Shown piece after piece: positions 43,720 through 51,687 of a stretch of 64,000 nucleotides of DNA. The notes under the pieces are model-generated. The model saw only the letters and a list, made by a program, of their open reading frames with translations. It was not told where the DNA came from and searched no databases. Both the position numbers and the translations under genes were made by a program. The stretch comes from Taibaiella chishuiensis (lineage in GTDB: Bacteria; Bacteroidota; Bacteroidia; Chitinophagales; Chitinophagaceae), in the NCBI RefSeq assembly GCF_003014535.1, contig NZ_PYGD01000001.1, forward strand, positions 434,001-498,000. The letters run 5' to 3'. The first letter of the stretch is position 1, and every line of letters begins with the position of its first letter.

Positions 43720-45378
43720 TTATTTTTTAGCTTCTTTAGCCCAGCTGTCTTTCAGGCCTACCGTACGGTTAAACACCAGGTGTCCGGGTGTACTGTCTTT
43801 ATCGGCGCAGAAGTATCCTTTGCGCAGGAACTGGAAGCGGTCGCCCGGCTGCGCCTGGGTCAGCGCCGGCTCGATATATGCGTTTGCTACTACCTGCAGG
43901 GAATCGGGGTTGATATAATCTTTAAAATCGCCGTCTTCGTTGGCGGGGTTCTCCACGCGGAACAAGCGGTCGTACAGACGCACTTCCGCAGTTTGCGCAT
44001 GCGGCACGCTTACCCAGTGGATGGTACCTTTTACCTTAAGCCCGCTGGTATCGTTACCGCTTTTGCTTTCGGGCAGGTAGCTGCAGTAGATCTCGGTCAC
44101 TACACCCTGCTCATCTTTTTTAAAGTCGTCGCACCGTACAATGTAAGCGTACTTAAGACGTACCATCAGGCCGGGGGCCAGGCGGAAGAATTTCTTGGTC
44201 GCTTGTTCCTGGAAGTCCTCGCGCTCGATCCAGATCTCGCGGCTGAAAGGCACTTTACGGCTACCACCCTGTTCGTCTTCCGGATTATTTTCGGCATCGA
44301 ACTCCTCGGTCTGACCTTCGGGGTAATTGGTGATTACCAATTTCACCGGGTCCAGCACCGCCATCACCCGGTTGGCTACCTTGTTCAGGTTTTCGCGGAT
44401 GCAGAATTCGAGCAGGCTTACGTCGGTAATATTATCGCGCTTGGCAATACCGATCGTATCGGCAAAGTTGCGAATGCTCTCGGGCGTGTAGCCCCTGCGG
44501 CGCAGGCCGCTGATGGTAGGCATACGCGGATCGTCCCAGCCGGCTACATGTTTTTCATTAACCAGTTGCAGCAATTTACGCTTGCTCATTACCGTATAGG
44601 TCAGGTTGCGGCGTGCAAACTCGTACTGGTGCGAGGGGAAAATGCCCAGCTTCTGGATAAACCAGTCGTACAGGGGACGGTGGTGTATAAACTCCAGGGT
44701 ACAGATCGAGTGGGTGATCTGTTCGATGCTGTCGCTCTGCCCATGGGCAAAATCGTACATCGGGTAGATGCACCAGGCGTCGCCGGTACGGTGGTGGTGT
44801 GCATGTTTGATCCGGTAGATAATGGGGTCGCGCATCAGCAGGTTGGGATGCGCCATATCCACCTTGGCACGCAATACCTTGGCGCCATCGGGATATTTGC
44901 CGGCACGCATCTCTTCAAACAGTGCCAGGTTTTCGTCTATGCTGCGCGAACGCCAGGCACTGTCGGTGCCCGGTTTGTTGATATCGCCCTTGGTAGCCGC
45001 CATCTGCTCGGCAGTACTGTCGTCCACATAGGCATCGCCCTGCCGGATCAGTTGTACGGCATAGGCATACAGTTGTTCGAAATAGTCGGAGGTATAACGC
45101 AGCTCGTCCCAGTTAAAGCCCAGCCATTTCACATCGTTCATGATACTCTCTACATATTCGGTCTCTTCGGTTACGGGGTTGGTATCGTCGAAGCGCAGGT
45201 TGCATTTTCCCTGGTATTTGATCGCCAATCCGAAGTTGAGGCATATAGAGGCCGCGTGGCCGATATGCAGGTAGCCGTTGGGCTCCGGTGGAAAGCGGGT
45301 ATAGATACTTTTGTATTTACCCTCGGCGAGGTCTTTCTCAATGATCTCTTCTAAAAAATTAAGGGAACGTTCTTCCAT
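43720..45378 (-). CDS. glnS: Glutaminyl-tRNA synthetase
   Basis: A 552-residue class I synthetase that charges tRNA-Gln. The HIGH signature lies in TRFPPEPNGYLHIGHA (27-42). LRFDDTNP, DWCIYPMYDFAHG-type active-site blocks and TVMSKRKLLQLV (KMSKS region) follow. The C-terminal half is the beta-barrel anticodon-binding domain. ATG 45378 (MEERSLNFLEEII) is preferred over 45444, which adds 22 residues unlike the family and lies seven bases or so from the predicted transcript start. Confidence 0.95.
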   Translation of the reverse strand: MEERSLNFLEEIIEKDLAEGKYKSIYTRFPPEPNGYLHIGHAASICLNFGLAIKYQGKCNLRFDDTNPVTEETEYVESIMNDVKWLGFNWDELRYTSDYFEQLYAYAVQLIRQGDAYVDDSTAEQMAATKGDINKPGTDSAWRSRSIDENLALFEEMRAGKYPDGAKVLRAKVDMAHPNLLMRDPIIYRIKHAHHHRTGDAWCIYPMYDFAHGQSDSIEQITHSICTLEFIHHRPLYDWFIQKLGIFPSHQYEFARRNLTYTVMSKRKLLQLVNEKHVAGWDDPRMPTISGLRRRGYTPESIRNFADTIGIAKRDNITDVSLLEFCIRENLNKVANRVMAVLDPVKLVITNYPEGQTEEFDAENNPEDEQGGSRKVPFSREIWIEREDFQEQATKKFFRLAPGLMVRLKYAYIVRCDDFKKDEQGVVTEIYCSYLPESKSGNDTSGLKVKGTIHWVSVPHAQTAEVRLYDRLFRVENPANEDGDFKDYINPDSLQVVANAYIEPALTQAQPGDRFQFLRKGYFCADKDSTPGHLVFNRTVGLKDSWAKEAKK

Positions 45379-45454
45379 TTTATAATGATATAAATAGCTG
45401 TATTTACTTGCGTTATAGCCTGTATTACTTTCGTTTGAAAGCATACGGGAGGGG

Positions 45455-45462
45455 CAAAGTTA
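45455..45462 (-). promoter_or_regulatory. Predicted glnS promoter -7 box
   Basis: TAACTTTG on the minus strand. It implies a leader of about 70 bases before ATG 45378. Confidence 0.55.
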
Positions 45463-45550
45463 CGGAGAAATAGAGAGTTCTATTTATTCCCTTTATGAAT
45501 TGATAATATAATCTTTACAAAAATTTACAATCACTATTGGCTTTATTCTG

Positions 45551-45558
45551 TAGTTTTG
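45551..45558 (+). promoter_or_regulatory. Predicted arginine operon promoter -7 box
   Basis: TAGTTTTG, an exact TAnnTTTG match, about 325 bases upstream of the first structural gene. It marks the start of a long leader that contains a small ORF and a terminator. Confidence 0.55.
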
Positions 45559-45621
45559 CCCCAAAATGTTTATACAAGACTCCGGATATATTTCCGGAAA
45601 CCAATTTCATTATTAACTGAA

Positions 45622-45756
45622 ATGACAAAAAAAACTAACCTATGGTCAGCTCCGGTTACCGCTATTACGCGGTATGCTGACGGCGTTTTTTTTACTGCAC
45701 CTCCTGCGGTTTTTTGCCCGGTCCCGGTACACACTCCTTTTATAGTACGACGTTGA
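45622..45756 (+). CDS. Possible leader peptide of the arginine operon
   Basis: A 44-codon frame from ATG 45622: it begins MTKKTNLWSAPVTAITRYAD, is rich in Pro, Val and Phe, and ends FIVRR with two adjacent Arg codons (CGA CGT) before TGA. It runs right through the terminator hairpin at 45645-45693. The frame can be extended to 45556, but the inner ATG is nearer a leader-peptide design. Translation could couple arginyl-tRNA supply or ribosome position to leader RNA folding. Whether it is translated is unproven. Confidence 0.45.
   Translation: MTKKTNLWSAPVTAITRYADGVFFTAPPAVFCPVPVHTPFIVRR
45645..45693 (+). terminator. Attenuator-like terminator in the arginine leader
   Basis: GTCAGC (45645-45650) pairs with GCTGAC (45676-45681), and TACCGC (45657-45662) with GCGGTA (45669-45674), separated by an internal loop. 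Eight T residues follow at 45686-45693. It lies between the predicted promoter and the first arg gene, so it must limit read-through into the operon. Confidence 0.7.
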
Positions 45757-45839
45757 GACCGGATAGGGTTTACCTTGATTGGTAAATGATACTCCGGCAA
45801 ATTCCATTCCTACAGACTATCATTTTATTTTGACAGAAC

Positions 45840-45850
45840 GCATACCGCGT
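45840..45850 (+). promoter_or_regulatory. Segment complementary to the attenuator arm
   Basis: GCATACCGCGT is the exact reverse complement of ACGCGGTATGC (45667-45677) in the 3' part of the terminator hairpin. It lies 31 bases before the first arg gene start and also can form a local 5-bp hairpin (AACGC/GCGTT). Confidence 0.5.
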
Positions 45851-45881
45851 TCCTGTTTCACATGCTAATTGTCTTTTGAAA

Positions 45882-46556
45882 ATGAACAACCATTTTCAGA
45901 TAATGGTAGCTGATGCTACGCATTATAGCTTCGCGCAGATTATCTGCGACGAAATGGCCTCTTCTGCCAAAGTAAGAGGCACAGGCATTGCCAAGCGCTC
46001 GCCCGAATACATCGTTCAAAAAATGCTGGAAGGCAAAGCTGTTATCGCTTTCAGCCCCGATGGCATATGGGCCGGCTTCTGTTACGTAGAAAGCTGGAGC
46101 CACGGCGGCTATGTAGCCAACTCCGGTCTTATCGTGGCGCCACCCTTCCGTAAGTTCGGTATTGCCAAGGCCATCAAAACCCGTGTATTCGAACTGAGCC
46201 GCGAACTGTACCCTGAGGCCAAGATCTTTGGCCTGACCACCGGCCTCGCCGTAATGAAGATCAATTCGGACCTGGGTTACGAGCCGGTTACCTATTCGGA
46301 GCTCACCCAGGACGAAGCCTTCTGGGCCGGTTGCAAAAGCTGCGTCAACTTCGACATCCTTACCGCCAAAGAGCGGAAGAACTGCCTGTGTACCGCCATG
46401 CTGTACGATCCGGCCGAGCACCAGGACCAGCAGGCCCTGCCGGCAACAACACAGGCTATGGCCCCGGCCCCCGCTCCTGAAAAGCCGGACAGCCCGGCCA
46501 AACAGGGTTTCAGACCACTGCGTTTTCTTCGAAAACGTCCTGGCAAAACTGCGTAA
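45882..46556 (+). CDS. GNAT acyltransferase of the arginine operon (probable N-acylglutamate synthase)
   Basis: A 224-residue GNAT protein that leads the arginine operon, where the first step (acylation of glutamate) is otherwise missing; no argA or argJ is present. GNAT features: KAVIAFSPDGIWAGFCYVESW, GLIVAPPFRKFGIAKAIKTRVFELSRE (acyl-CoA site) and GLTTGLAVMKINSDLGYEPV. A Cys-containing segment (CKSCVNFDILTAKERKNCLC) and a Pro/Ala-rich basic tail follow. ATG 45882 is preferred over the in-frame TTG two codons earlier. Acetyl- versus succinyl-CoA use is open; see argF'. Confidence 0.8.
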   Translation: MNNHFQIMVADATHYSFAQIICDEMASSAKVRGTGIAKRSPEYIVQKMLEGKAVIAFSPDGIWAGFCYVESWSHGGYVANSGLIVAPPFRKFGIAKAIKTRVFELSRELYPEAKIFGLTTGLAVMKINSDLGYEPVTYSELTQDEAFWAGCKSCVNFDILTAKERKNCLCTAMLYDPAEHQDQQALPATTQAMAPAPAPEKPDSPAKQGFRPLRFLRKRPGKTA

Positions 46557-46583
46557 TCATCTTAAAAAACATCCAACCAAAAA

Positions 46584-47783
46584 ATGAAAAAAGTAGTGCT
46601 TGCGTACAGTGGCGGTCTCGATACCACCTATTGCGCTTTATACCTGAGTAAAATACAAAACCTCGAAGTACATGCCGTAACCGTAAACACCGGCGGCTTC
46701 GATGAAGCAGAAATAAAACAGATCGAAGCAAGGGCGCATACCCTGGGCATTGCTTCGTACCGGAGCATCGACGTAACCGAAGCTTATTACGACGATTGTG
46801 TGAAATACCTCATCTTCGGTAATATGCTGAAAAACGGCACCTATCCCTTAAGCGTAAGCGCCGAAAGACTGGTGCAGGCCATGACCATAGCCCGTGCGGC
46901 CCTGGAGATCGGCGCCGACGCTATCGCCCACGGCAGCACCGGGGCCGGCAACGACCAGGTACGCTTCGACGGCGTATTCCGCACCATGGCGCCCGACCTG
47001 GAAATACTTACGCCTATACGCGACCTGCAACTGAGCCGCGAAGCGGAGATCAGCTTCCTGAAGGAACACGGCGTGGATATGAATTTTGAAAAAGCGCAAT
47101 ACAGCATCAATAAAGGTCTCTGGGGTACCTCGGTGGGTGGTAAAGAAACCCTGACCTCCGGCCAGTACCTGCCCGAGGCGGCATGGCCTACGCCCATTAC
47201 CGCCACCGGTACCCGCACCATCGAACTGCGTTTCGAAAAAGGCGAACCGGTAGCCCTCGATGGTGAGCACTTTGCCCACCCGGCGCAACTGATACAAGCG
47301 CTGCAGGCGCTGGCCCAGCCCTACGGCATTGGCCGCGATATCCATGTAGGCGATACCATTATCGGTATCAAGGGCAGGGTAGGCTTCGAAGCCGCTGCCC
47401 CCCTGATCCTGATCAAAGCCCACCACCTGCTGGAAAAACATACCCTTACCAAATGGCAGATCTACTGGAAAGACCAGCTGAGCACCTGGTACGCCAACTG
47501 GCTGCATGAAGGCCAGTTGCTCGACCCGGTTATGCGCCATATCGAAGGCTTCCTCGACGATGCCCAGCAAACCGTAAGCGGTACCGTAAGCATACAGCTC
47601 GAGCCCAAACTGTTTACCCTCCTGGGTATCGAAAGCCCGCACGACCTTATGAGCAATGCCTTTGGCAGCTACGGCGAAATGAATAAAGGATGGAGCGGAG
47701 ACGATGTAAAAGGATTTACCAAAATATTCGGCAACCAGACCTCTATTTTCCACCAGGTCAATAAAGCAGTACAACATGATTAA
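46584..47783 (+). CDS. argG: Argininosuccinate synthase
   Basis: A 399-residue ATP-dependent ligase that joins citrulline and aspartate. The N-terminal PP-loop is VVLAYSGGLDTTYCALYL, and GSTGAGNDQVRFDGVFRTMAPDLEILTPIRDL is the usual substrate-binding block. SINKGLWGTSVGGKET and HDLMSNAFGSYGEMNKGWSGDD follow. It starts 27 bases after the GNAT gene, and its end overlaps argC by eight bases. Confidence 0.96.
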   Translation: MKKVVLAYSGGLDTTYCALYLSKIQNLEVHAVTVNTGGFDEAEIKQIEARAHTLGIASYRSIDVTEAYYDDCVKYLIFGNMLKNGTYPLSVSAERLVQAMTIARAALEIGADAIAHGSTGAGNDQVRFDGVFRTMAPDLEILTPIRDLQLSREAEISFLKEHGVDMNFEKAQYSINKGLWGTSVGGKETLTSGQYLPEAAWPTPITATGTRTIELRFEKGEPVALDGEHFAHPAQLIQALQALAQPYGIGRDIHVGDTIIGIKGRVGFEAAAPLILIKAHHLLEKHTLTKWQIYWKDQLSTWYANWLHEGQLLDPVMRHIEGFLDDAQQTVSGTVSIQLEPKLFTLLGIESPHDLMSNAFGSYGEMNKGWSGDDVKGFTKIFGNQTSIFHQVNKAVQHD

Positions 47784-48753
47784 AGCAGGCATAACCGGGG
47801 CGGCGGGTTATACGGGCGGCGAACTGATACGCCTGTTGCTGCGTCACCCCGAAGTAACCATCAGCTGCGTACACAGCAATAGCCAGGCCGGCAAACCCAT
47901 ATCATCCATACACCAGGACCTCTATGGCGATACCGACCTGCGTTTTGATGCCGCATTAAACGAAGATATCGATGTGCTGTTTCTTTGTGTCGGTCATGGC
48001 GATGCCCGTACCTTCCTGGAAAAACGGCCGTTAAAAGATACGGTAAAGGTGATCGACCTTTCCCAGGATTTCCGGCTTGGCGCACAAAACAGCATCGGCG
48101 ACCGGCAGTTTGTATACGGGCTGCCCGAGTGCAACCGGGATCAGATCCGGACCGCTGCGAACATTGCCAACCCCGGCTGTTTTGCTACAGCATTGCAACT
48201 GGGCCTGCTACCCCTCGTGGCTGCAGGTTTCGCGGGCGAGGTGTACACCACGGGCATTACCGGCGCTACCGGCGCAGGACAGGCCCTGGCCCCAAGTTCG
48301 CATTTTGCCTGGCGCAGCAACAATATCCAGGCCTATAAAAGCCTTACGCACCAGCACCTGAAGGAAGTGGGCGAGCACCTGGGCCACAATAACCCCGGGC
48401 AGCAGCAACCCCATATCCGTTTCATACCCTGGCGCGGCGATTTTGCAAGAGGCATTTTCGTATCGCAGCAGTTACAGACCGACCTCAGCTTATCGCAGCT
48501 CGAAGACCTGTATACCGCCTTTTATAAGGACCATCCTTTTACGCACCTGTCGCAGGAGGCCATACACCTGAAACAGGTGGTGAATACCAATAAGTGTATG
48601 ATCCAGATCGAGCAGCAGGACGGGCAAACCGTGATCCACAGCGCGATCGACAACCTGCTGAAAGGCGCATCGGGACAGGCCGTACAAAATATGAACCTGG
48701 CATTTGGACTGGACGAGCAGGCTGGCCTGGACCTGAAAGCCTCCTTCTTTTAA
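47776..48753 (+). CDS. argC: N-acyl-gamma-glutamyl-phosphate reductase
   Basis: A 325-residue NADPH-dependent dehydrogenase. The Rossmann motif is AGITGAAGYTGGELIRLLLRHP, VIDLSQDFRL follows, and catalytic Cys135 lies in ANPGCFATAL. TGITGATGAGQALAPSSHFAWRSNN and NTNKCMIQI lie near the C-terminus. It reduces acylglutamyl phosphate (the product of ArgB) to the semialdehyde used by ArgD. Its start overlaps the end of argG. Confidence 0.95.
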   Translation: MIKAGITGAAGYTGGELIRLLLRHPEVTISCVHSNSQAGKPISSIHQDLYGDTDLRFDAALNEDIDVLFLCVGHGDARTFLEKRPLKDTVKVIDLSQDFRLGAQNSIGDRQFVYGLPECNRDQIRTAANIANPGCFATALQLGLLPLVAAGFAGEVYTTGITGATGAGQALAPSSHFAWRSNNIQAYKSLTHQHLKEVGEHLGHNNPGQQQPHIRFIPWRGDFARGIFVSQQLQTDLSLSQLEDLYTAFYKDHPFTHLSQEAIHLKQVVNTNKCMIQIEQQDGQTVIHSAIDNLLKGASGQAVQNMNLAFGLDEQAGLDLKASFF

Positions 48754-48772
48754 ACCACAAGAAAAATCGAAC

Positions 48773-49918
48773 ATGAAACTATTTGATGTATATCCCCTGC
48801 AGCAGGTGAGCCTGGAAAAAGCGGCCGGCTCCTTCCTCTGGGACAGCGAAGGCCAGCGTTACCTGGACATGTACGGCGGCCATGCCGTTATCTCTATCGG
48901 GCATAGTCATCCGCATTATATCCACCGCATTACAGAACAGCTGCAGCAGATCGGCTTCTACAGCAACTCCATACAGATGCCGCTCCAGGAAGAGCTTGCA
49001 GCCCTGCTGGGCGAGGTAAGCGGCAAACAGGATTACCAGCTTTTCCTGTGCAACTCGGGGGCCGAAGCCAACGAGAATGCGCTGAAGCTGGCCTCCTTCC
49101 ATACCGGCAGGAAACAGGTCGTAGCCTTTACAGGCGCCTTTCACGGCAGGACCTCGCTGGCCGTAGCCGCCACCGACAATCCATCAATCATAGCGCCGGT
49201 TAACGAAAGCGGCAATATCGTATTCCTGCCCTTCAACGATGAGGCTGCATTGGAAGCCCATTTTAAACAACACGGCGACCAGGTGGCCGCGGTGATCATC
49301 GAAGGCATACAGGGCGTTGGCGGTATCCGTATGGCCAGTGACGCCTTTCTGCAAAGTATACGCAGGCTGTGCGACCAGTACGGTGCCGTATTTGTAGCCG
49401 ACAGCGTACAATGCGGGTATGGCCGTACGGGCAGGTTCTTTTCGCACGATCATGCCGGTGTACAGGCCGATATCTATAGCATGGCCAAAGGCATGGGCAA
49501 TGGCTTCCCTATAGGCGGTATTATTATCGCACCGCATATACAACCGAAGAAAGGCATGCTGGGCACCACTTTCGGCGGTAACCACCTCGCTTGCGCCGCG
49601 GCGCTGGCTGTGCTGGAAGTGATCCGCGATGAAAACCTGTTGCAACATGCAGCCGATATGGGCACTTACCTGATGGATGCCCTGCAGGCTACCGGCGCAT
49701 TGGAAAATGTACGCGGCCGCGGTTTAATGATCGGCTTCGATGTACCGGAGCAGCATAAAAACCTGCGCAAGGACCTGCTGGAACGCTATCGCGTATTTAC
49801 CGGCGAGGCCAAACCCAATGTTATCCGGCTGTTGCCTTCGCTGGCTTTACCCAAAGCCGAAGCCGGTCTTTTTCTAAGTGCATTACAGGAAGCGCTGGCG
49901 CTTCCCGTTGTGGTATAA
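48773..49918 (+). CDS. argD: N-acylornithine aminotransferase
   Basis: A 381-residue class III PLP aminotransferase. Landmarks: YGGHAVISIGHSHPHY, NSGAEANENALKLA, FHGRTSLAVAATDN, VFVADSVQCGYGRTGRFFSHDHAGVQADI and Lys239 in SMAKGMGNGFPIGG as the PLP lysine. It converts acylglutamate semialdehyde to acylornithine, the substrate of the next gene product. Nineteen bases separate it from argC. Confidence 0.94.
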   Translation: MKLFDVYPLQQVSLEKAAGSFLWDSEGQRYLDMYGGHAVISIGHSHPHYIHRITEQLQQIGFYSNSIQMPLQEELAALLGEVSGKQDYQLFLCNSGAEANENALKLASFHTGRKQVVAFTGAFHGRTSLAVAATDNPSIIAPVNESGNIVFLPFNDEAALEAHFKQHGDQVAAVIIEGIQGVGGIRMASDAFLQSIRRLCDQYGAVFVADSVQCGYGRTGRFFSHDHAGVQADIYSMAKGMGNGFPIGGIIIAPHIQPKKGMLGTTFGGNHLACAAALAVLEVIRDENLLQHAADMGTYLMDALQATGALENVRGRGLMIGFDVPEQHKNLRKDLLERYRVFTGEAKPNVIRLLPSLALPKAEAGLFLSALQEALALPVVV

Positions 49919-49929
49919 AAAATATAATC

Positions 49930-50883
49930 TTGAAACAGTTTATCTCCGCCCTTGATGTGCCCGGTATCCCGGCACTGGTACAAGAGGCTTTACACTATAA
50001 AAACAACCCGCTGGCCGACCGGCAGCTCGGCCAGGGCAAGAGGCTGGGTCTTATGTTCTTTAACCCCAGCCTGCGTACACGGCTCAGTACACAGATCGCA
50101 GCGCAGCAGCTGGGTATGGAAAGCATCGTGTTCAATGCCGGCCAGGATGGCTGGGCATTCGAGTTTGCCGACGGCGCCGTTATGAACGGTAGCACCGTAG
50201 AACATATCAAAGACGCAGCGCCGGTACTGAGCAGCTATTTCGACATCCTCTGTATCCGCACCTTCCCCGGCCTTGTTGACCGGGACCAGGACTATGCCGA
50301 GTTTGTGCTGCAGCAGTTTATAAAACATATCCGTATACCCGTAGTAAGCCTGGAGAGCGCTACGCTGCATCCGTTACAGTCGCTGGCCGACATTATTACC
50401 CTCGAAGAACATAAGCCCGCCGCACGCCGGCCCAAAGTCGTGCTGAGCTGGGCCCCGCATATCAAATCCATTCCGCAGTGTGTGAGCAACAGTTTTGCCC
50501 AGTGGGTTAATGCCTGGGGCCAGGCCGACTTCGTGATCACGCATCCCGAAGGTTATGAGCTGGCGGAGGATTATACGCGGGGTGCACAGATCACGCATAA
50601 CCAGCAGGAGGCCCTGCAGGATGCAGATTTTGTGTATGTAAAAAACTGGAGCAGTTACAACGACTATGGCAAGGTGCTGCACGATGGCGCCGGTTGGATG
50701 CTGGACGAACAAAAGCTTAAAGCCGCACCTGCTGCAAAAGTAATGCATTGCCTGCCGGTAAGACGTAACCTCGAACTGAGCGACGAAATCCTGGATGGCC
50801 CGCGCAGCCTGGTATCCCAGCAGGCTGCCAACCGCGTATGGAGCGCACAGGCCGTATTGAGCCGTATCCTGAAATCGTTGTAA
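49930..50883 (+). CDS. argF': N-acylornithine carbamoyltransferase (AOTCase/SOTCase family)
   Basis: A 317-residue transcarbamylase with a TTG start. Carbamoyl-phosphate site FFNPSLRTRLSTQ (43-55). The substrate loop GAVMNGSTVEHIKD has Val90 where succinylornithine enzymes have Pro and acetylornithine enzymes Glu. HPLQSLADIITLEEHK, FVITHPEGYELAEDY, VKNWSSYNDYG and MHCLPVRRN follow. The whole chain aligns best with the Bacteroides succinylornithine enzyme in position and length. It makes acylcitrulline, so deacylation must come later (argE). A standard ornithine carbamoyltransferase is unlikely. Confidence 0.92.
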   Translation: MKQFISALDVPGIPALVQEALHYKNNPLADRQLGQGKRLGLMFFNPSLRTRLSTQIAAQQLGMESIVFNAGQDGWAFEFADGAVMNGSTVEHIKDAAPVLSSYFDILCIRTFPGLVDRDQDYAEFVLQQFIKHIRIPVVSLESATLHPLQSLADIITLEEHKPAARRPKVVLSWAPHIKSIPQCVSNSFAQWVNAWGQADFVITHPEGYELAEDYTRGAQITHNQQEALQDADFVYVKNWSSYNDYGKVLHDGAGWMLDEQKLKAAPAAKVMHCLPVRRNLELSDEILDGPRSLVSQQAANRVWSAQAVLSRILKSL

Positions 50884-50898
50884 AAGATAAACCATAAC

Positions 50899-51687
50899 AT
50901 GAAAGAACAACTCAGCGTAATCAAGATCGGGGGCAATGTGATCGACGATACCGCAAGCCTGCAACGCTTCCTGGACCAGGTAAGCAGCCTGAACGGCCCC
51001 TGCATACTGGTACATGGCGGCGGCAAACTGGCCACCAGCCTGGCTGCCGACCTGCAGGTGCCACAGCAGATGGTAGAGGGCAGGCGCATTACGGACGAAG
51101 CCACCTTAAAGATCGTAACCATGGTATATGCCGGTTATATCAATAAAAACATAGTAGCCCTGCTGCAGGCCCGGGGCTGCGCTGCACTGGGCCTCTCGGG
51201 CGCCGATGGCAATTTGATACAAGCGCATAAGCGTACCGGCACACAGCAGGACTACGGCTTTGCCGGCGATATCGACGCGGTAAACGAAACTTTATGCACC
51301 GGGCTGTTGCAGCAGGGTTATACCCTGGTGGTGGCGCCTATAACCCACGACCGGGAGGGACAATTGCTTAATACCAATGCCGATACCATTGCCCAGGAAC
51401 TGGCACAGGCCCTGAGCAGGCAGTATAGCGTACGGCTCATCTATTGTTTCGAAAAAAGCGGCGTGCTGCGCGATACCGAAGACGAAAGCAGCCGTATTGC
51501 CGCCATCAATAAAACAACTTTCAGTAGTCTCAAAGCCGAAGGGGTAATCTATGCAGGCATGTTGCCCAAGCTGGACAATGCCTTTGCCGCGCTGGACAAA
51601 GGTGTGGACAGGGTCGTGATCGGTAAATGGAGCGACCTGCCGCAACTGGTTTCGGGACAAAACGGCACCACCATCAGTCATGAATGA
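50899..51687 (+). CDS. argB: N-acylglutamate kinase
   Basis: A 262-residue amino-acid kinase that phosphorylates acylglutamate. IKIGGNVIDD, ILVHGGGKLATSLAADL, ALGLSGADGNLIQAHKR, NTNADTIAQELAQAL and the final VYAGMLPKLDNAFAALDKGVDRVVIG-type block are the family hallmarks. Fifteen bases separate it from argF', and it overlaps argE by eight. Feedback control by arginine cannot be judged; the N-terminal extension of arginine-sensitive kinases is absent. Confidence 0.94.
   Translation: MKEQLSVIKIGGNVIDDTASLQRFLDQVSSLNGPCILVHGGGKLATSLAADLQVPQQMVEGRRITDEATLKIVTMVYAGYINKNIVALLQARGCAALGLSGADGNLIQAHKRTGTQQDYGFAGDIDAVNETLCTGLLQQGYTLVVAPITHDREGQLLNTNADTIAQELAQALSRQYSVRLIYCFEKSGVLRDTEDESSRIAAINKTTFSSLKAEGVIYAGMLPKLDNAFAALDKGVDRVVIGKWSDLPQLVSGQNGTTISHE

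Noticed and set aside
43780-45354. Long open frame antisense to glnS
   Set aside because: Mirror of a conserved synthetase; no own start context or motif.
45667-45850. Classic antiterminator for the arg leader
   Set aside because: The complementary segment is transcribed only after the terminator U-run, so it cannot compete with the terminator in cis in the usual way; retained only as a possible later fold.
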